The position numbers and the translations under genes are program-made. From Bog-532 sp963732345 (GTDB taxonomy: Bacteria > Actinomycetota > Actinomycetes > Streptosporangiales > Streptosporangiaceae): DNA of 64,000 nucleotides. Below are positions 32,709-41,966 of the stretch, piece by piece. Location: NCBI GenBank assembly GCA_963732345.1, contig CAVSZI010000009.1, forward strand, positions 321,760 to 385,759, read 5' to 3'. The notes under the pieces were generated by a model, which was given only the letters and a program-made list of their open reading frames with translations, made no database searches and was not told the origin of the DNA. Numbering within the stretch: position 1 is the first letter of the stretch; each line of letters opens with the position of its first letter.

Positions 32709-34064
32709 CTATGACCGGTCGCGGACCCCCTGGTAGTTGGCGAGCGACTCCGAGCGCTCCTTCGCATGGTCGACGATTCGCTCCGGGTAGCCGTCCGGCA
32801 GCCCCCCGGTGCGCCGCCAGGGCTCGTGAATCTCCCGGCCGCGCGCGCCGGCCAGCTCGGGGACGTAGCGCCGGATGTAGGACCCGCCGGGATCGAACTT
32901 TCTGCCCTGGGTGACCGGATTGAAAATCCGGAAGTACGGCGCCGCGTCGGTGCCGGTGCCCGCGGTCCACTGCCAGCCGTGCTGGTTGCTGGCCAGGTCC
33001 CCGTCGACCAGATGACGCATAAAGTGCCGGGCCCCGCGCGTCCACTCGATGTGCAGGTCTTTGACCAGGAACGACGCGACGATCATCCGCACCCGGTTGT
33101 GCATCCAGCCCTCGGCCAGCAGCTGGCGCATACCGGCGTCCACGATCGGGTAGCCGGTCCGCCCGGCGGCCCACCCGGCGAAGGCCTCGTCGGCGGCCTT
33201 CCCGGTCGCGTACGGCATTTTGGCCATCGCGGGCTGGAAGTGCACGCGGGCGCTGTCCGGCCAGAAGTGCAGGACCGAGGCGTAGAACTCGCGCCAGGCG
33301 ATCTCGCGCCGGTAGGCCGAGTCCCCGGCGCCGAGGCCGGCGAGGATCGTCCGGGGGTGAATCGAGCCGAACTTCAGGTATGGCGACAGGCGCGACGTGC
33401 GGTCCAGGTCGGGCCGGTCCCGCTCCCGGTCGTAGCCGTCCAGCCGGCTGCGGCGGAACCGCCGCCAGGCGGCCAGCGCCGCCGCCTCTCCCGCCTCCGG
33501 CAGCGTCAGCCCGGCCGGCAGATCCGGGTCGTCCGGGATGCCGGTGCGCTCCAGCGCGCGCCAGGTCACGCCGCCCGGGGGGGACGCCGCGGGCGCGCGC
33601 CAGCCATGTTCGGCCCAGGCCCGGTAGAACGCCGTGTATACCTTGAACGGCCTGCCGTCCCCCTTGGTCACCCGGCCCGGCGCCACCGCGTACGGCGAGC
33701 CGGTACGCACCAGCGGCGTGTCACCGAGCGCGGCGGCGACGCGCTCATCGCGGGCGGCCCCGTAGGGGGCGAAGTCCGCGCTGACGTGGACCGACGAGGC
33801 GCCGCACTCACGGGCGACGGCCGGGACCACGTTCTCCGGCTGGCCGCGCCGGACGGTGAGCGCCCCGCCGTGCTCGCGCAGCTGCGCATCCAGAGCCCGC
33901 AGGGTCCGGTACAAGAACGCGATGCGCGGTGCGCCGGACGGCCGCAGGAGCGCGTCGTCCAGCACGAACAGGGCCACCACGGGGCCGTCCTCGGCGGCGG
34001 CCAGCAACGCCGGGTGATCACCCAGCCGAAGGTCACGACGGAACCACAGCACGGCTGCGGACAT
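32709..34064 (-). CDS. phrB: Deoxyribodipyrimidine photolyase
   Basis: A 451-residue class I CPD photolyase that repairs UV dimers with blue light and FAD. The N-terminal antenna domain starts 'AAVLWFRRDLRLGDHPALLA'. FAD-binding motifs follow: 'TSRLSPYLKFGSIHPRT', 'AWREFYASVLHFWP', 'GRTGYPIVDAGMRQLLAEGW' with 'MHNRVRM', and 'DGDLASNQHGWQWTAGTGTD' with 'AAPYFRIFNP'. Length, Trp electron-chain positions and motifs are normal, so it should be active. No F420-biosynthetic or MTHF-specific hint is seen for the antenna chromophore. Confidence 0.95.
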   Translation of the reverse strand: MSAAVLWFRRDLRLGDHPALLAAAEDGPVVALFVLDDALLRPSGAPRIAFLYRTLRALDAQLREHGGALTVRRGQPENVVPAVARECGASSVHVSADFAPYGAARDERVAAALGDTPLVRTGSPYAVAPGRVTKGDGRPFKVYTAFYRAWAEHGWRAPAASPPGGVTWRALERTGIPDDPDLPAGLTLPEAGEAAALAAWRRFRRSRLDGYDRERDRPDLDRTSRLSPYLKFGSIHPRTILAGLGAGDSAYRREIAWREFYASVLHFWPDSARVHFQPAMAKMPYATGKAADEAFAGWAAGRTGYPIVDAGMRQLLAEGWMHNRVRMIVASFLVKDLHIEWTRGARHFMRHLVDGDLASNQHGWQWTAGTGTDAAPYFRIFNPVTQGRKFDPGGSYIRRYVPELAGARGREIHEPWRRTGGLPDGYPERIVDHAKERSESLANYQGVRDRS

Positions 34065-34310
34065 CAGCTCAGCTCCTCAGCCCATCCCCGCCCCCTCGGA
34101 CGGCCGCATTCACCAAGGTAGCGGGCTGTCCGGCGGCCACGTGACCGGGCGGCGCGATGACATCGGACGATATGACGCGGACGGACGGGCCGCCGCCGGC
34201 GCACCGATGGGGACCTGCCGGAAAACGTCCGTTGACCCCCCGGTCGGGACAGGCATAGCGTCGGGTGGAACGTCCGGGCGCAGCGCCGCCCCCGCACGTG
34301 ACGAGGAGAG

Positions 34311-35193
34311 ATGGCCGTGACTGATTACGACCCCAGGACCGCGACCGGAATCCCGACCGAGCCTGTGGGCTCGCTGCCGCGGCCGAGCGCACTGCAGGAA
34401 GCCTACGCGCGGTACGACGCGGGCCAGATTGGCCGCGAGGAGCTGGAAACCGAGCAAGAGCGGGCCGTCCGGGACTCGATCGAACGGGGCGAGGCCACCG
34501 GCGAGCCAATCATCTCCGACGGCGAGCAGCGGTGGTCGAGCTTCGCGACCTACGCGATCACCGACACGCTGGCCGGCACCGGGCTCGCCGATCACCTGGC
34601 CGGCGAGGGCGGCCAGTACTTCGCCATCTTCGCGGACGGACACCGGCGGCAACTGCCCCGGCTGACCGGCGGACCGTTCCGCTACAAGACGTACGCCGCG
34701 GACAGCCTGAAGAAGTCCATCACGGTGGACCAGGATCGGCATCCACACCTGCCCGGGCGGCGACCGGGACTCGGTGCACAGCGCGGACGTCGACTATAAC
34801 GACCTGCTGCCGAGCATGTTCGGGATCAACGCGGGCTACTTCCTCATCCAGCTGGCCAGTGAGCGGGACAAGGACCGCGTTTACAAGATCATCGGCGAGC
34901 AGCTTCGCGAGGACGCGGACGGCGTGGCGCAGACCGCCTACATCGGGGTGATCAACCCGCTGAACCCGCGGGTGGAAAACCCCGAGGAAGTGCGCGACGC
35001 GCTGGTGCGGGCCGCGAACTTCATCCCGAAGGAGCGCCTCGGGGCCACCGACGACTGCGGTTTCTCCCCGTTCAGCATCGACGAGAAGCCGAACCACGGC
35101 TCGCCGGACTACGCGCGCGACGTCGCCTTCCAGAAGATCGCCAACCGGGTGGCCGGGACCAAGCTGGCCGCCGAGAAGCTCGGCGTCGGCTGA
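34311..35193 (+). pseudogene. MetE-like cobalamin-independent methyltransferase, internal deletion near 34733
   Basis: The N-terminal part ('TEPVGSLPRPSALQEAYARY', 'GEPIISDGEQRWSSFATYAI') matches short MetE-C-like proteins that transfer methyl groups with zinc. After 'DSLKKSI' the sequence jumps to 'IGIHTCPGGDRDSVHSADVD' in another frame; about 85 family residues are missing. The C-terminal part keeps the zinc ligands ('HTC', 'DDCGFSPFSID') and ends 'KIANRVAGTKLAAEKLGVG'. 'gaggagag' precedes ATG 34311. Deletion plus shift makes it inactive unless the sequence is misassembled. Confidence 0.75.
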
Positions 35194-35215
35194 CCCGCAC
35201 GCGCGGGGTCCGGGC

Positions 35216-35346
35216 AGATTCGGATACTGCAGGATGCGCTGCAGGTTGATCGAGACAGCGATGAACAGCAGGCCGGCCAGGGTGGCTGCCGCCGTGGCAA
35301 CGGTGGCCCCGAAACTGGTCCAGTCGGCCGCCGAATAGGCCGTCAT
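35216..35346 (-). pseudogene. N-terminal fragment of a small membrane protein
   Basis: From ATG 35346, 'MTAYSAADWTSFGATVATAA' with 'ATLAGLLFIAVSINLQRIL' is the first helix of the same membrane-protein class as the gene at 3265. The frame then runs into the antisense of the MetE-like gene. Its start codon directly abuts the duplicated phosphoesterase remnant, so the 5' border is also a junction. Confidence 0.5.
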
Positions 35347-35683
35347 GACGCGGGCACGCTGCCGCCGTTCAGCATCGTGGACCCGGACTTCGGTGACTTC
35401 CCGGAGGAGAACCCGCAGGACATGCGGCTACGTGACCAGCACGGTCTACGACCACACCTCGATCCTCAGGCGGGTCCAGCAAAAGTGGAACCTGCCGTCA
35501 CTGACCCGCCGGGACGCGGCCGCGGCCGCTCCGCTGGACGCCCTCGATCTGGAGGGCGAGCCCGCCTTCCTGACCCCGCGGGGCTGCCCGCACCCAGCCT
35601 GGCGTGGGGCTCCCCGAAGCGGGCAGTTCCGCGGGCACGGGTACGGAACGGCCGAGGTGCTGCACGCCGGCGGCCGGGCGTGA
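35347..35683 (+). pseudogene. Phosphoesterase gene remnant (C-terminal, 317-bp deletion)
   Basis: The segment matches the 3' third of the intact gene at 35716: 'LPPFSIVDPDFGDFPEENPQ' parallels its 'LPAFSIVDPDFEVFSEENPQ', and after a join at 35425-35428 it continues as 'YVTSTVYDHTSIL'. The intact copy has CGGC at both break points (36637 and 36954), 317 bp apart, which changes the frame. It is a broken tandem paralogue. Confidence 0.8.
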
Positions 35684-35715
35684 GACGATCACCCCGGCAA
35701 AGGGAGGAAACCGGC

Positions 35716-37242
35716 ATGTGGGAAAGCCTGGAGAGGCGCGAGATCGAGTGGCGGAGCAGCCCCGCGCCCGCCGAGCCGGGCGTCCGGCCCCGCCCCGACC
35801 TGCCCGAGGGCACTGACCTGATGCCGGACATCCGCCACATCGTCGTGCTCATGATGGAGAACCACTCCTACGACAACTACCTCGGCATGCTGGAGGGACG
35901 CGGCGAGGGGCTCCCCGGCGGGCGGGCGTCCAACCCGCGAAGCGACGGCACCCCGGTGGAGGCCTACCACCTTTCCTCCACCAGCCAGACCAAGGGGGAT
36001 CCCGTCCAGAACTGGCATGCCGCCCACATCCAGTGGAACGGCGGGCGCAACGACGGATTCGTGCGCAGCGTCGAGCAACTGGCGCCCGGCGCGGACCCGG
36101 CCCTCCCCATGGGCTACTGGACCGAGCAGGACCTGCCATTCTACTACGGGCTGGCGCGCACCTTCCCGCTGGCCGACCGGTGGTTCTCCTCCTGCCTGGG
36201 GCCGACGTTCCCCAACCGGCGGTTCATGATCGCCGGGACCGCGCACGGCCTCATCGACGACCTGCCGTGGGACATCCTCGACCTGCCGCCGGCCGGGACG
36301 ATCTTCGACATGCTGACCCGGCTGGGCATCCCCTGGGCCAACTACCACAATGTGCGGCCGGCCAATGTGCTGCTCAAGCGGGCGCTCGGCCAGCACGGGC
36401 TGCGGGCGGCGCGGGGGGCGGCCCGGATCGGCCGGTGGTTCCCGCGCGTCGCGCAGCGTGTCCAGGGCAACAAGCAGTTCACCGCGGACCTCTACCCGCT
36501 CGGGATGGGGGGGTGCATCCGGCACCTGCGCCGCACGGAGCAGTTCTTCGCGGACGCGGACGCGGGCACGCTGCCGGCGTTCAGCATCGTGGACCCGGAC
36601 TTTGAGGTCTTCTCCGAGGAAAACCCGCAGGACATCCGGCGGGGCGAGAGCTTCGCCGCCGAAGTGATCTCCCATGTGATGCACGGCAAGGGATGGCCGC
36701 ACACCCTGCTGATCTGGACCTACGACGAGGGTGGCGGCTACTACGACCACGTGGCGCCGCCCGAGGCGATCCCGCCGGACGACGTTCCCGCGCACAACCC
36801 GCTGCTGTCGTCGCCCGCCTGGCTCCGCGCCGCGCTACGGCCTTTCATCGGCTCCTACCTGAAGAAGGTCGAGGACCAGGACGAGGGGCCGGGAACCTAC
36901 GACCGGTACGGCTTCCGGGTGCCCGCCGTCATCGTGTCGCCCTACGCCCGGCCCGGCTACGTGACCAGCACGGTCTACGACCACACCTCGATACTCAAGC
37001 TGGTCCAGCAGAAGTTCAACCTGCCGTCGCTGACCCGCCGGGACGCGGCCGCGGAATCCCCGCTCGACGCCCTCGACCTGGACGGCGAGCCCGCCTTCCG
37101 CAAGCCCCCGGACCTGCCCGCGCCCGCCCTGGAGTGGGGCCGCTGGTCGGCGGCACGGGCGCCGGTGTCCCACTTCGCGCGGGCTAAGGCCCGAGCGCAG
37201 GCCCGTTCGGCATCATGGTTGTCCGAGAAGAAATCCGGTTGA
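35716..37242 (+). CDS. Phosphoesterase family protein (phospholipase C / acid phosphatase-like)
   Basis: A 508-residue alkaline-phosphatase-superfamily phosphoesterase. The first metal motif 'HIVVLMMENHSYDNYLGMLE' (Glu-Asn) lies near residue 50; 'FPLADRWFSSCLGPTFPNRR' and 'GTAHGLIDD' follow; the second metal site is 'LLIWTYDEGGGYYDHVAPP' (Asp-Glu, His) near 345, with 'GFRVPAVIVSPYA' and 'VYDHTSILKLVQQKF' close behind. These enzymes hydrolyse phospholipids or phosphomonoesters. No signal peptide is seen, although homologues are often exported. 'agggagg' precedes ATG 35716, so the start is secure. A broken paralogue precedes it. Confidence 0.9.
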   Translation: MWESLERREIEWRSSPAPAEPGVRPRPDLPEGTDLMPDIRHIVVLMMENHSYDNYLGMLEGRGEGLPGGRASNPRSDGTPVEAYHLSSTSQTKGDPVQNWHAAHIQWNGGRNDGFVRSVEQLAPGADPALPMGYWTEQDLPFYYGLARTFPLADRWFSSCLGPTFPNRRFMIAGTAHGLIDDLPWDILDLPPAGTIFDMLTRLGIPWANYHNVRPANVLLKRALGQHGLRAARGAARIGRWFPRVAQRVQGNKQFTADLYPLGMGGCIRHLRRTEQFFADADAGTLPAFSIVDPDFEVFSEENPQDIRRGESFAAEVISHVMHGKGWPHTLLIWTYDEGGGYYDHVAPPEAIPPDDVPAHNPLLSSPAWLRAALRPFIGSYLKKVEDQDEGPGTYDRYGFRVPAVIVSPYARPGYVTSTVYDHTSILKLVQQKFNLPSLTRRDAAAESPLDALDLDGEPAFRKPPDLPAPALEWGRWSAARAPVSHFARAKARAQARSASWLSEKKSG

Positions 37243-37353
37243 TCGGCGGCGAGCCGCGGCCGGGCCGCCGCCGGTCATGACTTCGGGGCGGACCTGGCCG
37301 CCTCAGCCAGGGCTTCCATGGCGGGGACGGCCTCAAGGAGGATGCCGCGTCAG

Positions 37354-37629
37354 TTACGGGGCGGGTGAAGAAGGCGGCTCTGCTGGGCGCGATCCCGCCG
37401 TTCCTGCTCAAGACCGACGACAATCCCGAGGGCGTGGACAAGTCGGTGTTCGACGGGATCAAGTCCGCGATCGTGGCCGACCGGTACGCCTACTTCAGCG
37501 ACTTCTAAGCGGTTGCCCGGCCTGATCAAGGACGTGAAGGTGATCCCGGTGGAGAACGGCCCGCACAATATCGGCTGGACGCACCCCGAGGTCGTCAACC
37601 CCGCCCTCCTGGAGTACCTGGCCAACTAG
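37354..37629 (+). pseudogene. Haloperoxidase-type alpha/beta hydrolase remnant with internal deletion
   Basis: One frame gives 'RVKKAALLGAIPPFLLKTDD' and 'VFDGIKSAIVADRYAYFSDF', the middle of non-haem chloroperoxidase-like hydrolases. After a stop at 37506-37508 another frame continues as 'LPGLIKDVKVIPVENGPHNI' and 'GWTHPEVVNPALLEYLAN', the family C-terminus with its catalytic His. The segment between and the N-terminus are missing. Its TAG interlocks with the LacI stop in one CTAG. Confidence 0.7.
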
Positions 37630-38774
37630 CGAGGGGAGGGGACAAAACCGGGTCCAGCTTCAGCGCCCCGGGGCGGGGCGGTGGTGCTGCGGACGACCAG
37701 GTGCGGGGTGAGCACGACCTCCCGGGGTGCGTTCCGGCGGCCTTCCAGCCGTTCTACCGCGAGCGCGACGGCACACTCGGCCTGCTGGGCGGCGTCCTGG
37801 CTCACCGAAGTGAGGTCCACGTGAGCGAGCCGCGCCAGCATGCTGTCGTCGTAGCCGACGACCGAGACCGCACCGGGAACCTCCACCCCCTGCCGGGCGA
37901 ACGCGTCCAGGAGTCCGACGGCACACCGGTCGGTGGACGTGATCACGGCGGTGGGCAGGCGCTCGGCCCGCAGGGTTTGGGCGGCGCGGATGCCCGCTTC
38001 CTCGGTGTGGTCGCCGGGGATGACCCGGGCGCGGGCGGCCAGGCCGGGCCGGCGCATGGCCTGGCGGTAACCCCGGCGGCGATCGGCCGCGATGGTCCCC
38101 CGGCCCCCGTCCACGAACGCGATGTCGCGATGTCCCAGGCCGGTGAGATGCTGCACCGCCTGGGCCACACCCTGGTCGTCGGCGGCCCGGACCACATCGA
38201 CGGCGGCGCCAGGCATCCGGCGGCCGATCACGACGACGGGAAACTGCTGGCCGAGAGCACCAATCCAGGCGGCGGGGCCCTCCGGCCCGAGCAGGATCAG
38301 CGCCTCGCACCGGAAGTCGAGGAGGATGTCGGCCGCCCTGCGCTCGTCCCGGGCCGGCGTCACGACACTGAGCACGAGGTCGTAACCCAGCTTGGTGGCG
38401 GCCGCGTCGATGTCGGCGGCGAGCTCGGCGTGGAAGGTATTCCGCACGTCCATCAGCACGCCGAGATGATGACTGCGCCGCCGGGCCAGCAGGCTGGCCG
38501 TCCGGTCGGCGCGATAGCCAAGTTCCCGGGCGGCCTCGAGCACCCGGCCCCGGGTCAGCTCGCTCGGGCCGGGCTGGTTCCGGAGCACGAGCGACACCAG
38601 CCCCGAGGAAACCCCGGCCCGGGCGGCCACGTCGGCGAGCCGGGGGCGGCGGCCGGGGGCGGGGACGGTTGCGTCCGTCTCCCCGGTAGGACCGGCCGTG
38701 TTTCTCGTATCCAGGGTGACTCGCCTCCTCCCGGCCTCTTGACAGGTGCCTCCGGTCTCGGATACTAACCGCAT
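37626..38774 (-). CDS. LacI-family transcriptional repressor
   Basis: A 382-residue regulator. The HTH 'RLADVAARAGVSSGLVSLVL' lies at about 44-65, the hinge 'ELTRGRVLEAARELGYRADR' follows, and a periplasmic-binding-like effector domain fills the rest ('HHLGVLMDVRNTFHAELAAD', 'TAVITSTDRCAVGLLDAFAR', 'VPGAVSVVGYDDSMLARLAH'). ATG 38774 is the only plausible start; it gives a disordered 40-residue leader. A perfect 14-bp palindrome overlaps the start codon, suggesting autorepression. The divergent neighbour is a truncated iolC, so it probably once controlled inositol catabolism. Confidence 0.85.
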   Translation of the reverse strand: MRLVSETGGTCQEAGRRRVTLDTRNTAGPTGETDATVPAPGRRPRLADVAARAGVSSGLVSLVLRNQPGPSELTRGRVLEAARELGYRADRTASLLARRRSHHLGVLMDVRNTFHAELAADIDAAATKLGYDLVLSVVTPARDERRAADILLDFRCEALILLGPEGPAAWIGALGQQFPVVVIGRRMPGAAVDVVRAADDQGVAQAVQHLTGLGHRDIAFVDGGRGTIAADRRRGYRQAMRRPGLAARARVIPGDHTEEAGIRAAQTLRAERLPTAVITSTDRCAVGLLDAFARQGVEVPGAVSVVGYDDSMLARLAHVDLTSVSQDAAQQAECAVALAVERLEGRRNAPREVVLTPHLVVRSTTAPPRGAEAGPGFVPSPR

Positions 38775-38787
38775 TAAAGCGCTTTAA
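38774..38787. promoter_or_regulatory. LacI-type palindromic operator
   Basis: Perfect 14-bp palindrome ttaaagcgctttaa with the central CG typical of LacI-family operators. It overlaps the first base of the regulator's ATG and lies 94 bp before the iolC remnant start, so it can control both directions. Confidence 0.8.
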
Positions 38788-38880
38788 GGAGTAGTCAGGC
38801 CAGGACGGACGTGCGGGCGGGCCACGGTCCGCATCGACCATCCGGGCCGACGTCAGCTACACCGTCAAGCAGGAGAACCG

Positions 38881-38945
38881 GTGACCACGCAGGAGCCCTT
38901 CGAGGTGCTGACCATGGGTCGCATCGGGGTCGACATCTATCCGGG
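38881..38945 (+). pseudogene. iolC: 5'-terminal remnant of iolC (PfkB sugar kinase)
   Basis: GTG 38881 starts 'VTTQEPFEVLTMGRIGVDIY', the characteristic opening of 5-dehydro-2-deoxygluconokinase (IolC), a step of myo-inositol breakdown. After about 22 residues the homology ends and the DNA runs into the response-regulator gene's 3' flank. Its start lies behind the LacI operator. Confidence 0.65.
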
Positions 38946-38982
38946 CCCGGATGGTCATCGGTCATCTCGCCTGGCCCCCGGA

Positions 38983-39648
38983 TCAGCCCCGGGCGCCCGC
39001 GGAGCGCAGGAAAGCGAGCACGGCACGGATCCGGTTGTTGTCGGTGTCGGTCTGCTCCAGGCCCAGCTTGCCGAAGACGCTGGTCACGTGGGCCTCCACC
39101 GTCCGCGGGCTCAGGTGCAGGTCCCGGGCGATGCCGAGGTTGGACCGGCCCTCCGCCATCCGGGCGAGCACGGCACGCTCGCGGGGGTTCAGGGTGTCGA
39201 TCGTGCCGGCGCTGCGCTTGCGCTGCAGGAGCCGGCGGACGACGGTGGGATCAAGGACGGTCTCCCCGGCCACGATCCTTTCCAGCTGGCTGAGCAGGTG
39301 ACCGGCGTCGGTGACGTTGTCCTTGAGCAGGTAGCCGACCCCGTAGCCGACTGCGTCCATCAGCTGGCTCGCGTAGCTGGCCTCGGCGAACGTGGACAAG
39401 ACCAGGATCCCGATACCCGCATCGCGGGCGCGGACCTCGGCCGCGGCGCTGATCCCCTCACCGGTGAACGTCGGCGGCAAGCGCAGATCCAGGATGACCG
39501 CGTCGGGACGGGCGTTCCCGGGAAAGATGCGGGCGATGAGTTCCGCTCCGGAGGACGCCTGCGTGGTGACCTGCGCCCCGGACGCCTCCAGGAGGAGGAC
39601 CAGGCCACTGCGGAACAAGGCGGAATCGTCGGCGATGGCTATCCGCAC
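38983..39648 (-). CDS. NarL/LuxR-type response regulator
   Basis: A 221-residue regulator: receiver domain (residues 1-120, 'IAIADDSALFRSGLVLLLEA', phospho-Asp in 'VILDLRLPP' near 54, Lys in 'YLLKDNV') and a LuxR-type HTH ('LNPRERAVLARMAEGRSNLG', 'LHLSPRTVEAHVTSVFGKLG'). GTG 39648 overlaps the last ten bases of the kinase gene, so the two are co-translated and form a two-component system. Target genes and signal unknown. Confidence 0.92.
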   Translation of the reverse strand: MRIAIADDSALFRSGLVLLLEASGAQVTTQASSGAELIARIFPGNARPDAVILDLRLPPTFTGEGISAAAEVRARDAGIGILVLSTFAEASYASQLMDAVGYGVGYLLKDNVTDAGHLLSQLERIVAGETVLDPTVVRRLLQRKRSAGTIDTLNPRERAVLARMAEGRSNLGIARDLHLSPRTVEAHVTSVFGKLGLEQTDTDNNRIRAVLAFLRSAGARG

Positions 39649-41510
39649 GGAATCCTCACCAGCAGGCGGGTGCCGTCGTCGGGCGGGCTGTCGATGACGG
39701 CCGCGCCGTCCACCGCGCCGATCCGGTCGGCGATGTTGGCGAGCCCGCTCCCGGACGGATCCGCGCCGCCGGCACCGTCGTCGGCGATCTCCATCTCCAG
39801 GTGCGTCGCGGTGACCCGGACGACCACGCTGACCTGGCTGGCGCGGGCGTGCTTGACCGCGTTGGTGAGCGCCTCGCACGCGGCGAAGTACGCCGCCGCC
39901 TCCACCGTGGCCGGCGCACGGTCGGGAGCGACGTCCAGGTGGATGGCCAGCGGAAGCCGTTCGGCGACTTCTTCCAGCGCCGCGGCCAGGCCGCCCTGGA
40001 CCAGCGTGGCGGGGTGGATGCCGTGCGCCAGGTCGCGCAGTTCGGCTAGCACCTCGCCCAGTTCGGCGCGGGCGTCGGCGAAGGCGGCGGTGGCCTCCGG
40101 GTCGCTGGTCCGGGACATCGCCGCGGCCAGGCGCGCAGCCAGGCCGAGCAGGTGCTGCTGCGCTCCGTCATGCAGATCACGTTCGAGGCGGCGCCGTTCG
40201 GCCAGCGCAGCGGCCACAATGCGGGCCCGCGACGCGCGGACGCTATCCAGTTCGGCCCGGGCGGCCTCGGCCTGTAGCTGGGCGTTGCGCAGGGCCAGCC
40301 CGCTGGTGCGCACCGCCGCGTCGAACAGGCCCCGGTAGCGGGCCAGGGCCGCGTCGGCGATGACCACGGCGATCGGGGTTCCGGCGTCGGTCCGGATCAC
40401 CTCGACGAGCCGACTGTCGCCGCGGGCCGCGGGCAGTGCGCTGACGGCGCCGGGGACGCTGCCGTCGTGCGCCCCGCCGGCCGGCGGCCCCGGCACCTCC
40501 AGCACCTCCAGGGTCGGGTCGTGCAGGGTCTCCCGCAGCGCGTACCGGACCCGGCCCAGGTCCGCGCCCACGGCCACCCGGGCGCTCAGCCCGGCGAGGT
40601 TGCGGGCCAGCAGCGCGCGCTGGATCACCGCGACCAGGAATGCCAGCGGCAGCAGGACGTCGACCACGCTCTCGGCGAGAAAGGCGCCGGTCGGGCCCTC
40701 CGAGATACCGGTCGGGCCCTCCGAGATAGTGGAGAAGATCTGCGCCACCGCCGTGACCGACGCGGCGGCCACCGCGGCCAGGCCGGCGGCGATGACCGGT
40801 GCGATGACGATGCGGTCCAGGCCCCTGGTTTCCAGCAGCCGCCGGACCAGGAGGACGACGGCGATGCCCGCGAGCATGCCGTCGCCGATGTTCTCGATCG
40901 TCGCGAAAATGTCGCTGAGCCGCGCGTTCGCGGTGATCGTTGGCCACCAGGACGACGCCGGGTACCCCGTCGACGTCGCGGTCGAGGTGACGACGACCAG
41001 GCTCCGGCTCACCACCATCCAGGCCGCCAGGGTCAGGATGTAGATCCGCTGGATCCGCCCGAGCGCGGGACGAGGGTAGCGCAGGACCGCATACCCCCCG
41101 AAGACCCGGTCGATCCCGCCGAACACGACCGCGTAGACGGGCCATGGGCCGGTGTTCCAGGCGTCGATGAAGTCGAGCGAGCGGAACACGCCGGCCAGGA
41201 TCAGCGCCCACGCCACCCCGCGCTGGCCGGGTTCGGTCCGCAGCAGCAGCCCGGTGAGGATGAACGCCAGCGACATGCCCAGGTTCACCGTGGCCAGCGC
41301 GGGGGTCTGGCGCCACAGGGGCAGCTCGGCCAGCGTGTCCAGGCACCCGAGCGCGGTCAGGATGGCCCCGGCCAGCAGGTAGAAGCGGAGCGGGCGCGGC
41401 CGGCGGCCTTCGCCCGGTGGCTGCCTTAACCCGTCCGGCCCCGGCGACACGGCCAGGTCCTCCTGGTGACGGTCCCAGCGCAGAGCAACCGTGCCGATGT
41501 CACCCTCCAC
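39639..41510 (-). CDS. Membrane sensor histidine kinase (HisKA_3/NarX type)
   Basis: A 623-residue kinase. Residues 40-300 carry about eight membrane helices ('LLAGAILTALGCLDTLAELP', 'MSLAFILTGLLLRTEPG', 'IYILTLAAWMVVSRSLVVVT'); a cytosolic linker follows; the phospho-acceptor is 'LERDLHDGAQQHLLGLAARL' near 455 and the ATPase is near 540-620 ('EALTNAVKHARASQVSV', 'ADDGAGGADPSGSGLANIAD'). A 21-bp tandem duplication gives 'ISEGPTGISEGPTG' between helices. GTG start. Paired with the downstream response regulator. Signal unknown. Confidence 0.92.
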   Translation of the reverse strand: MEGDIGTVALRWDRHQEDLAVSPGPDGLRQPPGEGRRPRPLRFYLLAGAILTALGCLDTLAELPLWRQTPALATVNLGMSLAFILTGLLLRTEPGQRGVAWALILAGVFRSLDFIDAWNTGPWPVYAVVFGGIDRVFGGYAVLRYPRPALGRIQRIYILTLAAWMVVSRSLVVVTSTATSTGYPASSWWPTITANARLSDIFATIENIGDGMLAGIAVVLLVRRLLETRGLDRIVIAPVIAAGLAAVAAASVTAVAQIFSTISEGPTGISEGPTGAFLAESVVDVLLPLAFLVAVIQRALLARNLAGLSARVAVGADLGRVRYALRETLHDPTLEVLEVPGPPAGGAHDGSVPGAVSALPAARGDSRLVEVIRTDAGTPIAVVIADAALARYRGLFDAAVRTSGLALRNAQLQAEAARAELDSVRASRARIVAAALAERRRLERDLHDGAQQHLLGLAARLAAAMSRTSDPEATAAFADARAELGEVLAELRDLAHGIHPATLVQGGLAAALEEVAERLPLAIHLDVAPDRAPATVEAAAYFAACEALTNAVKHARASQVSVVVRVTATHLEMEIADDGAGGADPSGSGLANIADRIGAVDGAAVIDSPPDDGTRLLVRIPCG

Positions 41511-41966
41511 GTCGTCCCCCCGTCCGCGCCCAGCGGGACACTGATCTGGATAGGCGTCATTATCACCTGATCAGCCCGGTCTGCGCAGCCAGGCCGGGAG
41601 ATCTGCCGGCCTGGCTGGCGCCGGTGTCAAGAGGGAAACCCCGCGTTGATGCCGGTGCTTTCCCCGATTACAGCAAGCGACGGATCCCGCACACTGGATG
41701 GTGGCGTTCGAAGCCGGGTTCGCCCGCGCCCGCAGGCCCGGCTCCGGGCGCCGGTGTGACAACTGCTGATCCCCTGACGCAGACGAGAGCATGTTGCATG
41801 ACCGCTGATCGACCAGGAACAGGCCCGCGTTAGCCGTGGCCAGTGGACCGGATGGCATGGAGGGGAGTCCTCCGGACCGCCCTGACGACCGCAACCTGCT
41901 CAGGCACGTCGCGTCCCATTACGGCGGAGGTGCGGACGATCCAGTAGCGCGATTGGTGTACGGCAT
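41511..41966. other. 456-bp intergenic region, no gene supported
   Basis: Between the kinase start and the small gene at 41967 no frame shows consistent coding character, motifs or a ribosome-binding site. Pieces such as the stretch at 41640-41760 are less G+C biased, but I recognise nothing in them. Confidence 0.5.
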
